DNA of 64,000 nt from Bryobacterales bacterium (GTDB taxonomy: Bacteria > Acidobacteriota > Terriglobia > Bryobacterales > UBA6623), in contig JAPPMB010000047.1 in assembly GCA_028819255.1 (NCBI GenBank), positions 71,039-135,038 of the forward strand. Direction: 5' to 3'. The notes under the pieces were generated by a model. The model saw only the letters and a list, made by a program, of their open reading frames with translations. It was not told where the DNA came from and did not search any database. Numbering within the stretch: position 1 is the first letter of the stretch; every line of letters starts with the position of its first letter. Shown one piece after another: positions 18,295 through 26,900 of the stretch. The translations under genes and the position numbers were made by a program.

Positions 18295-21200
18295 ATGAGG
18301 AAGCATCATTTAGTGCCTGCGAGGGACATGGGCGGGACCGGCCGGCGGATCGCGACGCTGGCGGTGCGCAACCCGGTCACCGTCTCCATGATCTTCGTGT
18401 GCATTGTCGTGATGGGCGCGATCGCGCTCACGAGGATCCCTCTGATGCTCATGCCGCAGCTGGACGCGCCGGTCATGTTCGTCTCGGCCCAGTACCCCAA
18501 CGCGACGCCCAGTCAGATCCTCGAGTCCATTACCAAGCCGATCGAGGAGGCTCTCGCCACCGTGCCGGGGGTGCGCCGGATGAGCTCGCGATCGTCGCCC
18601 GACGAGATGTCCATCCAGATCTGGTGCGGAATGAGTGCCGACATCTCGATGATCCGGGCGGACATCCACGAGACGATCGAGCAGATTCGCGGCGACCTGC
18701 CAGAGGACCTGAGACAGGTGCGCATTCTCAATTTCTCAACGGACGACATCCCGATCCTGGAGGGCACGCTCACCGCGAACCGGGATCTGCGGGTCAACTA
18801 CGACTTTCTCGACTCGCGTGTCAAGAAGCCGCTCGAGCGAATTCCGGGCGTGGGAGATGTCAACGTCTGGGGAACCGACCGAAAGCAGGTGGACATCCTC
18901 CTCAGGCTGGACGATCTGAAGCGCTACCGGGTCGATGTCGGGAGGCTCCACAGGGCGATCGAGGGCGCGAACGCCGATCTCTCGCTAGGCCGGATCTCAG
19001 ACGGAGGCCTGCGGTACTCGGCGGTCGCCAAGGGAGCCCTGCAATCAGTCGAGGAGATCGAGCAGTTCCCCATCGGCCAGGGCAGCCTGGTTCTCAGCGA
19101 CGTCGCCGACGTCGTCATCGACCAGAGGCCGCGCAACCAGGGGCGGCACCAGAACGGCGCGCAGGCGGTGGGGATCGTCATCCAGAAGACATCCGAGGCG
19201 AACACGGTCGAAACCGTCGACCAAGTCTTGGACGCATTCGGGCGGTGGGCGGACGACCCTTCGATGGACGGGCTAGAGGTGCGCTGGTGGCACAACTCCG
19301 GAGAGGAGATCCTTGACTCGCTGGTCGAGCTGCTCAAGGCCGGATCCATCGGGGCGATCCTGGCCGTGGCCGTGCTGTTCGCGTTCCTGCGCAGGATCGA
19401 CGCAAGCCTAGCCGTGGGCCTGGCGATTCCGTTCTCCGTGCTGACCGCGACCGGCTTCCTCTACTTCACGGGCGGCAGCCTCAACACGCTCTCCATGATG
19501 GGCCTGATGCTGGCGGCGGGAATGCTGGTCGACAACGCCGTGGTGGTCCTGGAGGCGATCTTCCAGAAGCGGGAGCGGGGAGAGAATCCGGCCGAGGCGG
19601 CACGGACCGGGGCCGGCGAGGTCACGGTCGCCGTCATCGCGGCGACATCGACCACGATGATCATCTTCGTTCCGCTCCTGTTCGACTCGGAGTCCCAGAT
19701 CTCGATCATGCTGGGCCATTTCGGGGTGGCGGTCATCTTCGCCCTGCTGTGCTCCCTGTTCATTTCCCTCACGCTCATCCCCCTCGCGGCCGCAAGGCTG
19801 CTCAAGGACGGCGGCCGCGAGCCCTCAGGGCGGAGCGCGGGGGTCTTGCCGCGGCTGTCGGCGCTGATGCGGAAGGCGTCGGACAGGGTGCCTGGGGGAC
19901 GGCGGTCCGCGGAGCAAAAGCGCTTGGTGGACCGGTATCTGGGCCTGGTGAGATGGCATCTGGACCGACGCTACGCCGTGGGACTCCTCGTCGTTCCCGC
20001 GATCCTCATTCTGGCGTCCCAGGTGCTGGTGCGCTTCGTCCCCAACAACGCTCCGGACGCCAGCGCGGCGTCCTCGATCCGCATCTCCTACGAATTCTCC
20101 GAAAACTTCCACTACGCCAAGATCGAGAGAGACTACGTGAACCCCGTCGAGGACTTCCTCCACTCCAACATGGAGCGGTTCAAGATCAAGTCGACGGCGA
20201 GCCAGTACGGCAACAACCGGGCCTGGACGCGAGCCTATCTGGACGCGTCGAAGGTCGGTTCCGACGAGATCGCCGGCATCCGCAGGGGTCTCAGCGAGGG
20301 TCTGCCGGTCATTCCCGGGGCCCGAATCGAGCTCGGCCAGGAGGACGGCGGCGATCGCCACTGGATCAGCGCGAACATCTACGGGGACGAACCCGAGGTG
20401 CTCGCCTCGCTGGTGCGGCAGGCTCGTGAACGCCTTCTGACCAAGGAAGCCATCTCGGAGGTCTTCACGGGCGTCAGAGCGACCGGCGACGAGGTGCAGG
20501 TCCGGCTGCGGCGCGATGTTGCGCGCAAGCACAACGTGTCGCCCCAGACCGTCTCGCAGGTGCTCGGGATCACGGTCCGCTCGCAGCGCATGCGCAGCTA
20601 CCGCACGTCCGAGGGCGAGGTCGAGCTGTGGGCCGGGATTGATCCGCGCGACCTCCAAAGCGTGGAAGACCTCAAGTCGATCGTCGTCGGCTCGGGCCGT
20701 GGAGGAGAGGACGTCCTGCTGGGCCACGTCGCCGACCTGTCCATCAGCAAGGTGCCGGGACTGATCATGCGCGACAGCCGGAGGACCTACTCAACCCTGA
20801 ACGTCGTCTACCGCGGCGACAGGACGGAGGAGGGCCGGGAGATCGTGAGGACGGTGCTCGACAGCCTTTCCTACGAGCCCGGGTACAGCTGGGAATTCGG
20901 ATTCTGGACGCACCAGATGGACGAGGACGTCCGGGAGTTCGTCTTCAGCCTGGTGCTCGCCCTCGTGATGGTCTACCTAGTGATGGCGGCGCTGTTCGAG
21001 TCGATCCTGCACCCGTTCGCGATCATGCTCTCCATGCCCTTCTCGGTCGTCGGAATCGTCCTGCTCCTGCTGGCTACGGGCACGCCCTTCAACGCGATGG
21101 CACAGATCGGCCTGATCATCCTGGTCGGGATCGTGGTGAACAACGGAATCGTGCTGATCAACCACGTGAACAACCGCCGGCGCCACGGACTGCCGAGGAG

Positions 21201-21489
21201 GGAGGCTCTCCTGGTCGGCTGCGAGGACCGATTCCGTCCGATCTGCATGACGGCGGCAACCACGGTGGTCGGCCTGATCCCGCTGGCCTGGGGCGGCGCC
21301 GAACTGCTGGGAATGAGCTACGCCCCTCTGGCCCGCACGGTCATCGGCGGGCTGGCCGCGTCAACGGTGCTGACGCTGATCCTGCTGCCCACGTACTATG
21401 TCATTCTCGACGACTTCGGACGCTGGTGCCGGTCCGTCTGGATCGCCAGCGACCCATCGCCTGCGGTCCATCCGGCCCCGGGCGACTGA
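18295..21489 (+). CDS. RND efflux permease 2
   Basis: This 1064-residue RND permease begins with NPVTVSMIFVCIVVMGAIAL and carries helix 4 LMLAAGMLVDNAVVVLEA with its proton-relay Asp, followed by the second-half helices ending LAASTVLTLILLPTYYVIL. It is clearly paralogous to, but distinct from, the preceding pump. The start codon is 1 bp after the upstream stop, so the two are probably translated together. Two different RND subunits with one adaptor recall MdtBC, where the subunits form heterotrimers; heteromer formation here is inference. Confidence 0.92.
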   Translation: MRKHHLVPARDMGGTGRRIATLAVRNPVTVSMIFVCIVVMGAIALTRIPLMLMPQLDAPVMFVSAQYPNATPSQILESITKPIEEALATVPGVRRMSSRSSPDEMSIQIWCGMSADISMIRADIHETIEQIRGDLPEDLRQVRILNFSTDDIPILEGTLTANRDLRVNYDFLDSRVKKPLERIPGVGDVNVWGTDRKQVDILLRLDDLKRYRVDVGRLHRAIEGANADLSLGRISDGGLRYSAVAKGALQSVEEIEQFPIGQGSLVLSDVADVVIDQRPRNQGRHQNGAQAVGIVIQKTSEANTVETVDQVLDAFGRWADDPSMDGLEVRWWHNSGEEILDSLVELLKAGSIGAILAVAVLFAFLRRIDASLAVGLAIPFSVLTATGFLYFTGGSLNTLSMMGLMLAAGMLVDNAVVVLEAIFQKRERGENPAEAARTGAGEVTVAVIAATSTTMIIFVPLLFDSESQISIMLGHFGVAVIFALLCSLFISLTLIPLAAARLLKDGGREPSGRSAGVLPRLSALMRKASDRVPGGRRSAEQKRLVDRYLGLVRWHLDRRYAVGLLVVPAILILASQVLVRFVPNNAPDASAASSIRISYEFSENFHYAKIERDYVNPVEDFLHSNMERFKIKSTASQYGNNRAWTRAYLDASKVGSDEIAGIRRGLSEGLPVIPGARIELGQEDGGDRHWISANIYGDEPEVLASLVRQARERLLTKEAISEVFTGVRATGDEVQVRLRRDVARKHNVSPQTVSQVLGITVRSQRMRSYRTSEGEVELWAGIDPRDLQSVEDLKSIVVGSGRGGEDVLLGHVADLSISKVPGLIMRDSRRTYSTLNVVYRGDRTEEGREIVRTVLDSLSYEPGYSWEFGFWTHQMDEDVREFVFSLVLALVMVYLVMAALFESILHPFAIMLSMPFSVVGIVLLLLATGTPFNAMAQIGLIILVGIVVNNGIVLINHVNNRRRHGLPRREALLVGCEDRFRPICMTAATTVVGLIPLAWGGAELLGMSYAPLARTVIGGLAASTVLTLILLPTYYVILDDFGRWCRSVWIASDPSPAVHPAPGD

Positions 21490-21509
21490 GCCGTTCAGCC
21501 CCGACCTGC

Positions 21510-23072
21510 TCAGAAGTAGAGCTGGACCATTTCGCCGTGCAGCCTGTCGACGGTCGATCGGCGCGATGTCCACATGGGCTCCGCGAGAGTTGCGTTCCAG
21601 GCGTCCAGCTCGGCTTCCAGGCGCTCGACGATGTCCGGGTGGTCGGATGCGAGGTTGACCTGCTCGCCGACATCGGTCGACAGGTCGTGGAGCACGGTGA
21701 GCTGGCCATGGGCCGACACCGGAGGGTACTCGACGTTGGGCAGCAGCCGCCCCCCCTGCAGCGCACTCTCTTCGAGGTCGGTCCTGTCGACCTTCCACAG
21801 CTTCCAGTTCCCCCAGCGGACCGACCGGTTGGGTGCGGAGCGCCAGAACAGGAATTCGTGGGGCGGACCCTCGGCCTCGCTGCGGAGATACGGGATCAGA
21901 TTCACGCCGTCCCGACCGTCGAGGGCGCTTTCGTCGACGCCGGCAACGGCTCCGAGCGTCGCGTAGAGGTCGAGCGAGATCACCGGGTGCTCGTAGACGG
22001 CGCCCTGCGGCAGGCCGTCCGGCCACTGGAGGAGGAAGGGCACACGCACACCGCCCTCAAGGTGATAGCGCTTCGCCCCGCTCAGCGGACTGTTCGTGCA
22101 GATCGCGTCGCTGACGTAGTTGATGCATCCGTTGTCGGAGAGAAACACGACCAGAGTGTTCCGCTCGATGCTGTTCCGCCGCAACGCATCCACGACATGG
22201 CCAACCATGTCGTCCACCGCGGAGACCATGGCCGCGAAGATTCGGGCGCCCTCCCGCTCGATGTGGAGGTTCCGGTCCACGTATTCGGTAGTCGCCTGGA
22301 TCGGAGTGTGCGGCGCATTGGGAGTCAACATCAGGAAGAAGGGCTTGCTCGCGTGGCGCTCGATGAAATCCACGGCGCGGTCGGCGAACGCGTCGGTCAG
22401 GTACTCCTCGACCTTGACCACCTCGAAGCCGTCCAGAATCTCCCGGACGTCCCGCGGACTCTCCCGTCCTCTGATGATCGGTCCGGGCCAAGAGACGGCA
22501 TCCGCCGTCGGGCCGTCGAAATAGCTAGTGCCGCCCCCGAGGTGGCCGAAGAATTCATCGAAGCCGCGGTTCAGCGGGTGGTACTGCTCCAGTGCCCCGA
22601 GGTGCCACTTGCCGACCAGCCCCGTCACGTAGCCGGCGCCGCGCATCAGGTCGCCAAGCGTGGTCTGCCCTTCCGGCAGGCCCAGCTCCGAGTCGGGCCC
22701 GCTCACATAGTTGTTCGTGGGATTGTACTCGTATCCGAAGCGATTCTGGTAGCGCCCGGTAAAGAGGCCGGCCCGGGTCGGACTGCAGACGGCTGCAGAG
22801 ACGTAGCCGTCGGTCAGTCGCACGCCCTCCCTGGCCAGGCCGTCGATGTTCGGGGTGGCGATCACTTCGGACCCGTTGGCCCCGATGTCGCCGTACCCGA
22901 GGTCATCGGCAACGATGATCACGACATTGGGGCGGGCGCCGGGTTCCGGGTCTGCCGGGCCGGTGAACAACTGGCAGCCGCCGGCCAAGCCGGCCAGCAC
23001 AAGACCCGCGAGAAGAGACCGCTCGCCGAAGAGTCCGGATTCGGAGCCGCCTGACAAGATCGAAACGTTCAT
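21510..23072 (-). CDS. Sulfatase 2 (S1 family, lipoprotein)
   Basis: From ATG 23072 the protein is 520 residues, with a lipoprotein signal ending LAGLAGGC (Cys 33), then VADDLGYGD with the metal-binding Asp pair (residues 56-57) and the formylglycine signature C-S-P-T-R (Cys 96). Further family motifs are VGKWHLG and LSDNGC. The pattern is that of N-acetylgalactosamine-6-sulfatase/arylsulfatase A-like enzymes, but substrate cannot be called from sequence alone. An upstream start at 23129 would add 19 residues before the signal, so I prefer 23072. The gene is convergent with the RND operon. Confidence 0.92.
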   Translation of the reverse strand: MNVSILSGGSESGLFGERSLLAGLVLAGLAGGCQLFTGPADPEPGARPNVVIIVADDLGYGDIGANGSEVIATPNIDGLAREGVRLTDGYVSAAVCSPTRAGLFTGRYQNRFGYEYNPTNNYVSGPDSELGLPEGQTTLGDLMRGAGYVTGLVGKWHLGALEQYHPLNRGFDEFFGHLGGGTSYFDGPTADAVSWPGPIIRGRESPRDVREILDGFEVVKVEEYLTDAFADRAVDFIERHASKPFFLMLTPNAPHTPIQATTEYVDRNLHIEREGARIFAAMVSAVDDMVGHVVDALRRNSIERNTLVVFLSDNGCINYVSDAICTNSPLSGAKRYHLEGGVRVPFLLQWPDGLPQGAVYEHPVISLDLYATLGAVAGVDESALDGRDGVNLIPYLRSEAEGPPHEFLFWRSAPNRSVRWGNWKLWKVDRTDLEESALQGGRLLPNVEYPPVSAHGQLTVLHDLSTDVGEQVNLASDHPDIVERLEAELDAWNATLAEPMWTSRRSTVDRLHGEMVQLYF

Positions 23073-23161
23073 CTTCAAAGCTCTTCCGTGCAGACCCACC
23101 GAGCCGACCAAGTGCCCGGAGGCGCCCAAGAGCCTATCACGGCCCGCCGAGCAGGCACGGA

Positions 23162-24007
23162 CTAGAGGCCGAGTGCCGCCCGCAGCCTGGCCTCGAATGC
23201 AGGGTCAAGGGCCGGAGGCGAGATCTCGACGCCGGCCGCCATGCGTTGCACGACCGTGTCAATCACCTTGAGGCGGGAATACTTCTTGTTGTTCGACGGA
23301 ATCACCGTCCACGGATTCGCAACCGTCGACGTCTTCCGGAACATCTCCTCGGTCGCTTCGATGTAGTCGTCCCAGCGGTCCCGGTTTCGCAGGTCCTCCT
23401 CCGACACTCTCCAGCGCTTCACCGGATCCCGGAACCGCGCGCGGAACCGCGCGAGCTGCTTCTCGGCCGTGATGTGGAGGAAGATCTTGACGAGGCGGAT
23501 GCCGTCGTCATGCAGCATGCGCTCAAACTCGTTGATCTCGTCATAGGCGCGACGCCATTCGGCCTCGCTCGCGAAGCCCTCGATCCTTTCGACCAGGACC
23601 CGCCCGTACCAGGACCGGTCGAAGACGACGATCTGGCCGGGACGAGGGAGCCGCTTCCAGAACCGGTAAAGGTAGTGCTGCGCCTTTTCCTCCGGCGTCG
23701 GCGCGGCGATGGGCCACACTTTGAGGGTGCGGGGATCGAGAGGCCAGCTCATTCTTCGGATGGCTCCCCCCTTGCCGGCCGCATCGCTTCCCTCAAACAC
23801 GACCACGGCCTTGCGGTCTTCGGCCAGATACGACACGGCCACTTCCTGCAGCCGGCGCTGCATCGTCTCGAGCTCCCGGACATAGACCTTGGACTTGACG
23901 CGCAGGGTCATGTCGAGGGTCGTCAGGGTCGGAGGGTCGCGTTCCACCCGGATCGGCGCCCGCTCCCGAGGGGGATCAGGTTCATGTTGGAGCACTGGGG
24001 CTTGCAT
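23162..24007 (-). CDS. ppk2: Polyphosphate kinase 2 (PPK2)
   Basis: This 281-residue protein carries the PPK2 fingerprint: Walker A GSDAAGKGGAIRR, the lid-region FDRSWYGRVLVER, and DPVKRWRVSEEDLRNRDRWDDY near the C-terminus. PPK2 enzymes transfer phosphate between polyphosphate and nucleotides in the cytoplasm; whether this one acts on NDPs or NMPs cannot be decided here. The frame continues upstream to 24106, but ATG 24007 gives an N-terminus of normal family length. It is separated by about 90 bp from the upstream end of the sulfatase 2 gene, in the same direction. Confidence 0.93.
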   Translation of the reverse strand: MQAPVLQHEPDPPRERAPIRVERDPPTLTTLDMTLRVKSKVYVRELETMQRRLQEVAVSYLAEDRKAVVVFEGSDAAGKGGAIRRMSWPLDPRTLKVWPIAAPTPEEKAQHYLYRFWKRLPRPGQIVVFDRSWYGRVLVERIEGFASEAEWRRAYDEINEFERMLHDDGIRLVKIFLHITAEKQLARFRARFRDPVKRWRVSEEDLRNRDRWDDYIEATEEMFRKTSTVANPWTVIPSNNKKYSRLKVIDTVVQRMAAGVEISPPALDPAFEARLRAALGL

Positions 24008-24344
24008 GGCGGGCCAAAGCACCTGCGCATTGGTGCGCTCACCTGATTGCTCGTCAACAAGACGCGGACACGTTCGAGGAGATCGTTCCGGATGCGCGGC
24101 GTCCATGCCGTTCCGGGGGGCTGGCCCCTCATTTCATCGAATTCCACCGCACCGACGCAAGCGATCCGGCCTGCCCGCGGGCAGTGCCGGGCGCGTTCTG
24201 TCCCGAGAATGCGTCTGACGGACAATGGGCAGACACCTCGCAGCCAGCCCGGCCAAGCCTGATTGCGGTAGTCCGGACAACGCAGCCCGCCAGATCGCGA
24301 TCGGTCATCCCCGGGGGAGGTCTTCAGATCGAGCACGGAGACCG

Positions 24345-25022
24345 ATGAGCCATTCCGTCCATCGCCACCTGCGCATCGAGGTCCGTGCCTACGACGAGAT
24401 GATTCGACGGTTGATTCCCGGATACGAAGAGATGCTCGCGGTCGCCGCCCGCGAAGCAACCCGGAAGAGCCCGCGCCTGGTGCTCGATCTCGGAGCCGGC
24501 ACCGGCGCCCTGACCAAGGCGATACTCCTGGCCAACAGCGTCCCTACCGTGGAGCTGATTGACGTCGACGGGGACATGCTCCAGCAGGCCGAGGCCCGCC
24601 TCGCCGCGTTCGGCTCGCGGGTGCGGTTCACCTTGTCGTCGTTCCTGGATCCGCTGCCATCGTGTGGAGCCGTGGCTGCCTCCATCGCCCTCCACCATGT
24701 ACGGAGTCTGGACACCAAGCGCGCGCTGTACCGGCGGATCCATGCGGCACTCGAGCCTGGCGGGACCCTCGTCAATGCGGATGCGGCATTGGCGGCGGAG
24801 CCTTCCGCGACCGAGGCGGTCTGGCGCGCCTGGATCGACCATATGGGAGCCCACGGCATTGACGAGGAGAGTGCGCGGCGGCATTTTGCCCAGTGGTCCG
24901 AGGAAGACACCTACTTCCCGCTCGAGGAGGAGCTCGCGGCCGTTTCCGGGGCCGGATTCGATGCCGAGTGCGTCTGGCGCCACGGTCCGATGTCCGTCGT
25001 AGTCGGCCGGAAACGGCGATGA
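24345..25022 (+). CDS. Class I SAM-dependent methyltransferase
   Basis: The 225-residue protein begins MSHSVHRHLRIEVRAYDEMI and contains the SAM-binding motif I LVLDLGAGTGALTKAIL, the acidic strand VELIDVDGDML (ribose contact) and a motif IV-like IALHHVRSLD. A GGAG sequence about 6 bp before the ATG supports this start over the upstream in-frame one at 24225. The fold is a Rossmann methyltransferase of the ubiE/trans-aconitate type; substrate unknown. It stands alone before sulfatase 3. Confidence 0.85.
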   Translation: MSHSVHRHLRIEVRAYDEMIRRLIPGYEEMLAVAAREATRKSPRLVLDLGAGTGALTKAILLANSVPTVELIDVDGDMLQQAEARLAAFGSRVRFTLSSFLDPLPSCGAVAASIALHHVRSLDTKRALYRRIHAALEPGGTLVNADAALAAEPSATEAVWRAWIDHMGAHGIDEESARRHFAQWSEEDTYFPLEEELAAVSGAGFDAECVWRHGPMSVVVGRKRR

Positions 25023-25100
25023 AGCGAGATGCATGATCCGTGCCTGCGCGCATACTGCGCGGGATGACGGCGATGCCGACCGCAGAGACAGGGCGGCCCC

Positions 25101-26726
25101 ATGCGCAGCCGGTGGTCCAGGGACCGCGGCCGTGGCAATGAGCAATGCAAGTTCCATATGATGAGCGGGATGACTGAACCGACTCCGCGTCGGACGTCGT
25201 GCGGCGATGCCTGCGCTGCAGACGACCGAGCTTCCCGCAGGCGCCGGGCTTCGCTGGCGTTGGCCCTTGCAGCCGCTGCCCTCGTCGCGCTGCTCCCTGC
25301 GCAAGCAGACGGGCAGGCGGAGTTCTTTCCGCCAAGCCCGGGGATCTCCGTCGATGAATATCCCAATGTCGTGCTGATCACGGGAGACCACCTGCGGTGG
25401 GACAACATCGCGGAAAACGGAAACGACGCGATCATCACTCCCGAGATGGACCAGCTCGTCCGGGAAGGGGCGACGTTCCGATACCACTTCACCGTGGGAG
25501 TCGCATGTGCGCCGAACCGGGCGTCCCTTATGACGGGGCGCTATCCGAACTCCCACGGGGTCATCAGCAACGGGATCAAGATGCCGCAGGACGAGCTGAC
25601 ACTGACGCACGTGTTGCGCAAGGAGGGCTACTACACCGGCCAAATGGGCAAGCTGCACTTCTGGCCCCACAAGGACCGGGACCACCGAGAGATGCACCCA
25701 CCCTACGGGTTTCACCAGATGCGGCTCTCGGACGAGCCGGGCCCATACGACGACGCGTACGGCCGCTGGCTCTGGGCGCAGGGCGAGGACGTTCGCGAGA
25801 AGGCCCGCGTCAATATGCCGGCAGAGCGACCGCAACTCGAGCACTACGTATTCGAGGGGGACGCCAGCACCACCCACGCATCGTGGGTCGCAACGGAAAC
25901 GATCACGTTCATCGAGGACTCGATCTCGCGGCATCCTAGCCGCCCCTTTTTCGTCCATGCGGGATTCTACCCACCGCATCCTCCCCTGAATCCGCCGGAA
26001 TCCGCGCTCAAGCCCTATCTCGGACGGCCCTTGCCGCCGCGCCGATTCTCACCGGACGAGGTGGGGTTGCTGCCGCCGCGCCTTGCGGCCGGCATGACCG
26101 CCCTTCTGGAAACGCCCGAGGACACCTGGGATTCCTACCGGCGTTTCTTCTATGCGATGGTGACGCACCTCGACCACAACGTCGGGCGCATCGTCGCCGC
26201 CGTCGAGGAATCCGGGATGGCCGACCGCACGATCTTCGTGATCACCAGCGACCACGGCGACTACCTGGGCGACCACAACCTGGTCAGCAAGAGCAGTCGC
26301 CCGTACGACGGGGCGCTCAGGATCCCGCTGGTGTTCCGCGGACCCGGAGTTCCACGAGGTGCGAGGATTGACGGCCTCGCGGAAATCGTCGATGTGATGC
26401 CGACATTGCTCGACATGCTGGGAATTCCCTTCCCCAAGGGCAACCAGGGAACCTCGCTCGTGCCGGCGATGAAGGGCGCACCAGGCCGGGACCTCATCTA
26501 CATGCAAGCCACAGACAACCAGATGATCCGGACGCGGAATGCCAAGTACTGGATCGACGAGCACGGCGAGGAGGTGCTGTTCGAGTACTCGTCGGACCCG
26601 CACGAACTCCGAAACGTGGCCCAGTCGGAGTCCCACGCGGACATTCTGGACGAAATGCGGGTCCTGCTGCTGAGAAAGGCGATCGCCGCCCGCGACCCGC
26701 TTCCGGAGAGAATCAGGCCATACTGA
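25101..26726 (+). CDS. Sulfatase 3 (S1 family)
   Basis: This protein of up to 541 residues has an Arg-rich N-region and a hydrophobic export segment (about residues 50-68) ending near ADGQA, then the sulfatase core with the formylglycine signature C-A-P-N-R (Cys 136) and ITSDHGDYLGDH. The first metal site reads TGDHLRWD instead of the usual D-D pair, as in some sulfatase subgroups with D-Q or D-H. Alternative starts are ATGs at 25158, 25161 and 25170; none has a strong ribosome binding site. A DUF5916 gene follows 170 bp downstream in the same direction. Confidence 0.88.
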   Translation: MRSRWSRDRGRGNEQCKFHMMSGMTEPTPRRTSCGDACAADDRASRRRRASLALALAAAALVALLPAQADGQAEFFPPSPGISVDEYPNVVLITGDHLRWDNIAENGNDAIITPEMDQLVREGATFRYHFTVGVACAPNRASLMTGRYPNSHGVISNGIKMPQDELTLTHVLRKEGYYTGQMGKLHFWPHKDRDHREMHPPYGFHQMRLSDEPGPYDDAYGRWLWAQGEDVREKARVNMPAERPQLEHYVFEGDASTTHASWVATETITFIEDSISRHPSRPFFVHAGFYPPHPPLNPPESALKPYLGRPLPPRRFSPDEVGLLPPRLAAGMTALLETPEDTWDSYRRFFYAMVTHLDHNVGRIVAAVEESGMADRTIFVITSDHGDYLGDHNLVSKSSRPYDGALRIPLVFRGPGVPRGARIDGLAEIVDVMPTLLDMLGIPFPKGNQGTSLVPAMKGAPGRDLIYMQATDNQMIRTRNAKYWIDEHGEEVLFEYSSDPHELRNVAQSESHADILDEMRVLLLRKAIAARDPLPERIRPY

Positions 26727-26900
26727 AGCGCGAGGTTCAGGGGCCGGGGCGGCCGGGCTCCCGCGACTGCCTGCCCGTCGGAACGGCGCCGCCGCGGAGG
26801 CCGGAGACAGTGTGCAACGATGGTTGAGTTCAATGGGACTTGCCGCCCGAGCGGCCCGATTGCGACCTCCCTTCAAGGCCCTCCGCAAGCGTCGAATCCG

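Noticed and set aside
21426..23054. 542-codon plus-strand frame opposite sulfatase 2
   Set aside because: Mirror frame of a sulfatase with all active-site motifs on the other strand.
24324..25979. 551-codon minus-strand frame across the methyltransferase and sulfatase 3
   Set aside because: Spans two well-supported plus-strand genes and shows no motif.
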